The translations under genes and the position numbers were made by a program. The notes under the pieces are model-generated. The model saw only the letters and a program-made list of their open reading frames with translations, was not told where the DNA came from and made no database searches. A stretch of 10,238 nucleotides of DNA from an uncultured beta proteobacterium (lineage in GTDB: Bacteria; Pseudomonadota; Gammaproteobacteria; Burkholderiales; Burkholderiaceae), in contig CAIMPQ010000005.1 of the NCBI GenBank assembly GCA_903843315.1, forward strand, positions 1-10,238, read 5' to 3'. Positions 5,777-10,238 of this stretch are shown one piece after another. The first letter of the stretch is position 1. The number at the start of each line of letters is the position of its first letter.

Positions 5777-6184
5777 CTACTTAATCTGAAAAACGCTAAT
5801 GCCTTGATCCCGTCCATAGCGAACCTCAATCTCTATTTTTTTGGCTAAAAAGAGCTTTTTGAGTACCTCATCTTTATTTTCAAAGGTAATGGCTGTTTGC
5901 TCTGGGTAATGCGAAAAGGGATCGCTCATCACATCGACGGGGATCCCATCAATTTTGATTTGTTTGATAGTGCGCTTATACAAACGATCTTGCTGAATAA
6001 AAATCAACCGCTTCACATATTTATCGAGGACCAATTTCTGACCTTGTCCGTTTGTTTTGAAATAGTAGACCAAGTCCTGGTTTCCGCTACCGGTGACATC
6101 GCGCTCCTCCTCCCACTTGGCAAAGGCACTCTGCCCACTGAGCGTGCAAATAAGCCCCAACATCGCTACTATATAAAAACGCAT
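5777..6184 (-). CDS. Secreted protein of unknown function (135 aa)
   Basis: I do not recognise a family. The product begins with a clear Sec signal peptide: a short basic start (MRF), a hydrophobic core (YIVAMLGLICTLSG) and a likely cleavage after AFA at residue 22. The mature part of about 113 residues is hydrophilic, has no cysteine and is rich in Lys, Asp, Glu and Gln, with alternating beta-like segments (LVYYFKT, KLVLDKYVKRLIFI, IKQIKIDGIPVDV, KIEIEVRYG, ISVFQI). It looks like a small all-beta periplasmic domain. ATG at 6184 has an AGAGAG stretch about 9 nt upstream. It is transcribed divergently from the binding lipoprotein at 6267, with 82 nt between, and upstream of the DUF2798 gene. 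Confidence 0.7.
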   Translation of the reverse strand: MRFYIVAMLGLICTLSGQSAFAKWEEERDVTGSGNQDLVYYFKTNGQGQKLVLDKYVKRLIFIQQDRLYKRTIKQIKIDGIPVDVMSDPFSHYPEQTAITFENKDEVLKKLFLAKKIEIEVRYGRDQGISVFQIK

Positions 6185-6266
6185 GTATCACTCTCTTCGA
6201 TTTATGATGTGATCTTAGCAGTCAGGCCCCACTTATCCTAATCTCGCTCATGCAGCAAAATACAAT

Positions 6267-7046
6267 ATGACCAAAATCTCACCGTCTTTCGCAAAAACAC
6301 TACTCTTGAGTGCTTGCGTTTTGCTCGTCTTATTTTCAGTTGCTTGCTCAAAATCAGACAACAAAGCATCAAAGGTTTTGCAGGCTGCTATTTCCCCTTC
6401 TGTTCCGCCATTCACGTTTGAAGAAAACGGTCAGCCTGTTGGCGTTGATTTGGAAATCTTTAAGGGATTTTGTGAATCGCGTGGCTATACCTACAACTTA
6501 AAAGCTTATGACTTTCAAGGAATGCTCGGTGCCGTTGCTAGTGGACAGGCTGATGTTGCTTTCTCTGGAATTTCGATTACCCCAAAACGCATGGAAGTAA
6601 TGGAGTTCTCGAATCCCTATGTTCAAAATGCCTGGGACTTAATCAGCATCGATAAGCGCAACATTCACATCACCGACTTATCACAACTTAAAAAATATTC
6701 TATTGGTTTTCCAACCGGTGCCGTCTTTATGGGCTACATCGAAAACGAATGGGCGCCTAAAGGTATTTATCCAATAAACCAGGTCAAACTCTACCCTTCC
6801 TATAGCGAAGCTCTGACTGACCTCAATAATGGCAATCTCGATCTCGTATTTACAGACAGCTCCATGCTGGTTACCTATGTCAACAAAATGAAAATGCCCT
6901 TGATCAGCAGTTATGAAATTCCTTACGCAGATAAATTGGGGTTTGCCTTTATAAAAGGTTCTCCTATTAGAGATGAATTTAATAAATATCTCGCAGAATT
7001 AGGCCCAGAAAAAATTAAGGCCATGGAAGCCAAATGGTCCAAGTAA
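6267..7046 (+). CDS. Amino-acid-type ABC transporter substrate-binding lipoprotein (family 3)
   Basis: Periplasmic binding protein of solute-binding family 3, which presents amino acids to an ABC importer. Residues 1-26 form a lipoprotein signal (hydrophobic TLLLSACVLLVLFSVA) with Cys27 as the likely lipidated residue, in the slightly atypical lipobox SVAC. The two-lobed fold follows: lobe 1 about 36-125 and 215-255, lobe 2 about 126-214. Ligand residues typical of the family are present: Arg108 in SITPKRMEVMEFSNPY, which holds the amino-acid carboxylate, and Asp197 in LVFTDSS, which holds the amino group. These favour an amino acid or close analogue as ligand. No permease or ATPase gene is nearby, so it is an orphan component here. 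The ATG lacks a recognisable ribosome site and overlaps the stop codon of a 6-codon upstream frame. Confidence 0.9.
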   Translation: MTKISPSFAKTLLLSACVLLVLFSVACSKSDNKASKVLQAAISPSVPPFTFEENGQPVGVDLEIFKGFCESRGYTYNLKAYDFQGMLGAVASGQADVAFSGISITPKRMEVMEFSNPYVQNAWDLISIDKRNIHITDLSQLKKYSIGFPTGAVFMGYIENEWAPKGIYPINQVKLYPSYSEALTDLNNGNLDLVFTDSSMLVTYVNKMKMPLISSYEIPYADKLGFAFIKGSPIRDEFNKYLAELGPEKIKAMEAKWSK

Positions 7047-7083
7047 TTTTTATTCACCTTCATTAAGTAGTAAACATTACTTC

Positions 7084-7695
7084 GTGAGGCTGCTATCTAT
7101 TTCGAGTGGCAAAGTTGCGCCTTTATTTGGCAATCACCATCCAGACTATAAATCCGTTGCCTCAGCGATTACAAAAACCAAAATTAGTGATTTACAAAAT
7201 CCTGCACCCGTAGCAATTACTAAGCTAGGAGTGAAGGGTGACGAGCAGGCTGATTTATCCGTACATGGGGGAATTGAAAAAGCAGTTTATGTCTACCCAG
7301 CCGAACACTACCCCTTTTGGAACGATCTCCTCACTCGGGAAACGAAAAAACCCGTTGCACTTTCACATGGCGGTATTGGTGAAAACTTCACCATTGAAGG
7401 CCTGCTAGAAACGGAGATCTTTGTTGGAGATCAACTGCTCATCGGAGATTTAGAATTTGCCGTAGTCAAACTACGCGAACCTTGCTTTAAATTCAACGCC
7501 AAGCTAGCCTACAAAGGTGCAGCTAAGGCAATGTTGCAATCCGGCTTTAGCGGTTGGTACTTACGCGTGCTTAAAACCGGCACACTCGCCGCTGGCGCGA
7601 CGATTACTATTATTCCTGGGATAAGAGAAGTATCTATTGCCCAACAAAACCAAAACCTTCTAGGGCGCCGGAATCAACAAGATTTGTGGGAATAA
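7084..7695 (+). CDS. MOSC-domain protein (YiiM-like)
   Basis: A 203-residue MOSC-domain protein; the family includes the C-terminal part of molybdenum-cofactor sulfurase and E. coli YiiM, which reduces N-hydroxylated compounds with molybdenum cofactor. Seen in the sequence: KGDEQADLSVHGGIEKAVYVYP (51-72), the glycine-rich GGIGENFTIEG (97-107), and REPCFKFNAK (131-140) with the conserved Cys134 thought to bind sulfur or the cofactor. The C-terminal helical extension of full-length YiiM (about 224 residues) seems missing or much shortened: after about residue 183 the tail is Gln/Asn-rich (REVSIAQQNQNLLGRRNQQD). The start is GTG at 7084; no in-frame ATG fits, and the N-terminus MRLLSISSGK agrees with the family. 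No clear ribosome site precedes it. It lies 37 nt after the binding-protein gene. Confidence 0.88.
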   Translation: MRLLSISSGKVAPLFGNHHPDYKSVASAITKTKISDLQNPAPVAITKLGVKGDEQADLSVHGGIEKAVYVYPAEHYPFWNDLLTRETKKPVALSHGGIGENFTIEGLLETEIFVGDQLLIGDLEFAVVKLREPCFKFNAKLAYKGAAKAMLQSGFSGWYLRVLKTGTLAAGATITIIPGIREVSIAQQNQNLLGRRNQQDLWE

Positions 7696-7697
7696 AA

Positions 7698-7723
7698 AAA
7701 CCCGACCATTTCTGATCGGGTTT
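7698..7723. terminator. Bidirectional intrinsic terminator between MOSC and MFS genes
   Basis: AAACCCGA and TCGGGTTT form a perfect 8-bp stem with a 10-nt loop, just after the MOSC stop codon. On the plus strand the tail is TTTCTTATTT; on the minus strand the stem runs into seven T residues. It can therefore end transcripts from both convergent genes. Confidence 0.88.
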
Positions 7724-7748
7724 CTTATTTGATGCAGACTAAAGAAGC

Positions 7749-9419
7749 TTAGTCACGTGCGTAAATATCTACGTCTTTGGTTTCTTTTACAAACAGTGTA
7801 CCGATTACCAATGTCATCGCAGCGATGATGATTGGGTACCAGAGACCATAGTAAATGTTACCGTTTTGCGCTACCAAGGCGAAGGAGATCGTTGGCAACA
7901 AGCCGCCGAACCAACCGTTACCAATGTGGTATGGCAAGGACATAGAGGTGTAACGAATGCGGGTTGGGAACATCTCAACTAACGCTGCCGCAATTGGGGC
8001 ATAAACCATCGTTACATAAATCACCAAAATCACTAAGAGCAATACCGTCATAGGGATATTGATGGCAGCCGGATCAGCTTTGGCTGGATAACCTGCAGCA
8101 TTTAAAGCCTCGCGAATTTCTTTTTTGAACTTCGCATCTGCTGCCTTAGCATCAGCTGGTGTCAAGCCTTTTGAAGAATAGCCGTCAATAACAGTGTCAC
8201 CAATTTTAACTTGAGCAACTGTGCCAGCTGGACCAGGGATAGTGGTATAGCTTGCTGAGTTACTTGCCATCACTTGTTTTGCAATATCGCAAGAGCTCGT
8301 GAATTTAACAGTGCCGGTTGGGTTGAACTGGAATGAACATTCGGCTGGATCAACAGTAATACTCGCTGGTGAATTCGCCATTGCTTTTTCCAACGCTGGA
8401 TTAGCAAAGTGAGTTAGGCCATTGAAGATTGAAACTGGTGTGTTAGGAATGTAAGTGATGATTGCTAACAAGAGGCCAGCCATGATGATAGGCTTGCGAC
8501 CAATCTTGTCAGACCAAGAACCAAACACAATAAAGAATGGTGTACCCAATACAAGCGCACCTGCAACCATCAAGTTTGCTGTCTTCGCATCAACCTTTAA
8601 TACTTGGGTGAGGAAGAACAACTCATAGAACATGCCGCAATACCAAACCACACCCTGACCAGCAACTAAACCTAACAATGCCAGGATAACAATTTTCATG
8701 TTTTTCCATTGACCGAATGATTCTGTCAAAGGAGCCTTAGACAACTTGCCCTCTTCTTTCATTTTCTTGAAGGCAGGTGATTCAGCCATAGATAAGCGAA
8801 TCCACACAGAAATACCCAACAAAGCAATTGAGAGGAGGAACGGTACTCTCCAGCCCCAAACTTCAAAGTCAGGACCAGTGAATTCACGAGTAAGCAAAAT
8901 GACCATCAATGAAAGCAAAAGACCTAATGTAGCGGTTGTTTGAATCCAAGAGGTGTAAGCGCCACGCTTATTACGGGGTGCATGTTCTGCCACATAAGTT
9001 GCAGCACCACCATACTCACCACCTAAAGCCAAGCCTTGCAATATGCGCAAGGTAATCAGCATTACTGGAGCAGCCATCCCGATAGTGGCATAAGAAGGCA
9101 ATAGACCCACAATGAAGGTTGCCGAACCCATGATCAAAATAGTGACCAAGAAGGTGTACTTACGTCCGATCAAATCACCTAAGCGACCAAATACAATAGC
9201 GCCGAATGGACGAACAATAAAACCGGCAGCAAAAGCTAGTAAAGCAAAAATGAATGCGGAGCCTTCATCTAGGCCTGAGAAGAATTGCTTGGCAATAATC
9301 GCAGCCAATGAACCGTAAAGATAAAAGTCGTACCACTCAAACACCGTACCGAGCGAAGAAGCAAAAATAACTTTGCGTTCTCCAGCGGTCATCGGCGCTG
9401 CTTTAATTGATGTTGACAT
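7749..9419 (-). CDS. MFS transporter, metabolite:H+ symporter type, with long periplasmic loop
   Basis: Inner-membrane proton-coupled carrier of the MHS branch of the major facilitator superfamily (relatives KgtP, ProP, ShiA), which take up organic acids, betaines or similar solutes; the substrate cannot be read from sequence. The 556 residues hold twelve probable helices. Family signatures are FEWYDFYLYGSLA (27-39), GRLGDLIGRKYTF between helices 2 and 3 (78-90), RILQGLALGGEYGGA (125-139) and the repeat signature GSWSDKIGRKP (300-310). Unusually, about 128 residues (326-454) lie between helices 9 and 10, where most carriers have a short loop; the segment is polar, predicted periplasmic, and has two cysteines (361, 377) that could form a disulfide. 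Typical MHS carriers are about 420-500 residues. ATG at 9419 has a strong AGGAGC 8 nt upstream. Confidence 0.93.
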   Translation of the reverse strand: MSTSIKAAPMTAGERKVIFASSLGTVFEWYDFYLYGSLAAIIAKQFFSGLDEGSAFIFALLAFAAGFIVRPFGAIVFGRLGDLIGRKYTFLVTILIMGSATFIVGLLPSYATIGMAAPVMLITLRILQGLALGGEYGGAATYVAEHAPRNKRGAYTSWIQTTATLGLLLSLMVILLTREFTGPDFEVWGWRVPFLLSIALLGISVWIRLSMAESPAFKKMKEEGKLSKAPLTESFGQWKNMKIVILALLGLVAGQGVVWYCGMFYELFFLTQVLKVDAKTANLMVAGALVLGTPFFIVFGSWSDKIGRKPIIMAGLLLAIITYIPNTPVSIFNGLTHFANPALEKAMANSPASITVDPAECSFQFNPTGTVKFTSSCDIAKQVMASNSASYTTIPGPAGTVAQVKIGDTVIDGYSSKGLTPADAKAADAKFKKEIREALNAAGYPAKADPAAINIPMTVLLLVILVIYVTMVYAPIAAALVEMFPTRIRYTSMSLPYHIGNGWFGGLLPTISFALVAQNGNIYYGLWYPIIIAAMTLVIGTLFVKETKDVDIYARD

Positions 9420-9446
9420 CAGTAGCTCCTAAAAATTTTGTAAAAA

Positions 9447-9475
9447 AATATACAACGGGCTAATTATGCGGTGAA
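9447..9475 (-). promoter_or_regulatory. Candidate sigma70 promoter of the MFS gene
   Basis: On the minus strand TTCACC (9470-9475) and TATATT (9447-9452) are spaced by 17 nt, matching consensus at 4 and 5 of 6 positions. The predicted start lies near 9440, leaving a short leader of about 20 nt that contains the AGGAGC ribosome site. Confidence 0.55.
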
Positions 9476-9522
9476 AAATTTCATAGAAATCCACTACTTA
9501 GGGTAATTCCCCATTAAATTCA

Positions 9523-9539
9523 CTCGGGGTTTTCCCGAG
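9523..9539. repeat. Inverted repeat CTCGGG-N5-CCCGAG, possible operator
   Basis: A perfect 6-bp arm dyad about 105 nt upstream of the MFS start and 218 nt upstream of the TRAP gene start. No T run follows on either strand, which argues against a terminator and in favour of a protein-binding site. Confidence 0.35.
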
Positions 9540-9756
9540 AAACGTGTATTTGATGCAACGCATTTAATCCATGATGCTATTAATAAGGGTGAGCACTGCT
9601 TTGTAGCAATTTGCCCAAGATGGGTGCATATCTGTCAATTCAAGTGCACACTTCAGAAAATAGCACTTCCGTACTTCGCTTTAATAGCCTCAGAAGTTAG
9701 TAAAAAGGCATTACTAAAAATGCCCCCTAATAAATACTAAACAAGGAGCAAAACAA

Positions 9757-10238
9757 ATGAAAAGACGTGACTTTTTAGGTAAGACTGCAATTGGTGCCGC
9801 CGCGGGCGTATTGGCCGCACCGGCAATTGCCCAATCCATGCCAGAAGTAAAGTGGCGTTGTGCCTCTAGCTTTCCAAAAAGCTTAGACACGATTTATGGG
9901 GGTGGCGAGTTCATCTCCAAACGGGTGGCTGCTTTAACAGATGGGAAATTTCAGATCCGCATCTTCGGTGCAGGAGAAATCGTACCTGCCTTTGGCACAG
10001 TTGATGCGGTGCAACAAGGAACGGTCGAGTGCACACATACTGCCGGCTACTACTTTGTCGGTAAAAATAAAACCTTTGCGTTTGATACAACCGTACCCTT
10101 TGGCATGAATCAACGCCAGCAAAATGCGTGGATGTATTGGGGTGGTGGCTTAAAGCTCCAGCGTGAGTTCTTGCGTGACTACAACATTATTTCTTTCCCA
10201 GCAGGCAATACCGGTACCCAAATGGGTGGCTGGTTTAA
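9757..10238 (+). CDS. TRAP transporter substrate-binding protein, DctP family, TakP-like (3' end cut by window end)
   Basis: Periplasmic receptor of a TRAP uptake system. The first 160 residues of what is usually about 365 are present. It opens with a Tat-type signal peptide: KRRDFLGK at 2-9, a hydrophobic Ala/Gly stretch and a likely cleavage after AIA at residue 25. The mature start (WRCASSFPKSLDTIYGGG, 33-50), GEIVPAFGTVDAVQQGTVE (73-91) and FPAGNTGTQMGGWF (147-160) resemble TakP of Rhodobacter sphaeroides, which binds 2-oxo acids such as pyruvate; a monocarboxylate or keto-acid ligand is therefore likely but inferred. ATG at 9757 has AAGGAG about 8 nt upstream. The membrane subunits (DctQ/DctM type) are not in the window and would be expected just downstream. 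It is divergent from the MFS carrier. Confidence 0.92.
   Translation, partial: MKRRDFLGKTAIGAAAGVLAAPAIAQSMPEVKWRCASSFPKSLDTIYGGGEFISKRVAALTDGKFQIRIFGAGEIVPAFGTVDAVQQGTVECTHTAGYYFVGKNKTFAFDTTVPFGMNQRQQNAWMYWGGGLKLQREFLRDYNIISFPAGNTGTQMGGWF

Larger units (their letters stand above)
9420..9756. other. Divergent intergenic region between MFS and TRAP genes (337 nt)
   Basis: No coding sequence is supported here. The MFS-proximal part holds that gene's promoter candidate. The middle holds a 6-bp perfect inverted repeat CTCGGG/CCCGAG with loop GTTTT (9523-9539), and two sites of the form GGG-N5-CCC at 9501-9511 and 9526-9536. Nearer the TRAP gene is the short dyad GGCATT/AATGCC (9707-9712 and 9719-9724), ahead of the AAGGAG ribosome site. 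I found no convincing -35/-10 pair for the TRAP gene. The length and the repeats suggest regulated divergent transcription. Confidence 0.5.

Noticed and set aside
6261..6266. TACAAT as a -10 box for the binding-protein gene
   Set aside because: It ends directly at the start codon, so the transcript would begin inside the gene, and the next in-frame ATG is beyond the signal peptide.
9934..10122. 62-aa minus-strand frame
   Set aside because: It lies inside the plus-strand TRAP receptor, whose frame is intact and matches the family throughout.
1..10238. Mobile elements, CRISPR arrays, phage genes or a defence island
   Set aside because: No transposase, integrase, evenly spaced direct repeats, or nuclease/helicase clusters were seen; genes are intact and typical of core chromosome.

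Overview
The window reads as chromosome of a betaproteobacterium of the Burkholderiales, most likely Polynucleobacter or a close relative. The grounds are a moderate GC content, the order recA-recX-sucC-sucD-terC, and protein sequences typical of that group (MHS-type MFS carrier, TakP-like TRAP binding protein, DUF2878 and DUF2798 membrane proteins). This is inferred from content, not from a database search. I see no insertion sequence, prophage, CRISPR array or clear sign of recent transfer.

Positions 1-5267 are all on the minus strand. In transcription order they hold a DUF2878 membrane protein, recA with a textbook LexA box on its promoter, recX only 4 nt after recA, then sucC and sucD 15 nt apart (both subunits of succinyl-CoA synthetase), and a TerC-family membrane protein cut by the window start. 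Immediately upstream of the DUF2878 gene is a tRNA-Met(CAT) gene with its own terminator, also on the minus strand.

Positions 5404-6184 (minus) hold a 75-aa DUF2798 membrane protein and a 135-aa secreted protein of unknown family. Positions 6267-7695 (plus) hold an orphan amino-acid-type periplasmic binding lipoprotein and a MOSC-domain protein. A bidirectional terminator separates these from a minus-strand MHS-family MFS transporter (7749-9419) that carries an unusually long periplasmic loop. A 337-nt divergent intergenic region follows, then a plus-strand Tat-exported TRAP binding protein that runs off the window end.

Functionally this is core metabolism (TCA cycle), DNA repair (SOS) and organic-acid or amino-acid uptake. 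The most notable signal is a perfect 12-bp terminator-like hairpin with a T-rich tail inside the recX coding sequence, about 50 nt after its start. It could act as an internal attenuator keeping RecX low relative to RecA now that the two genes nearly abut. No clearly new multi-gene system is visible.
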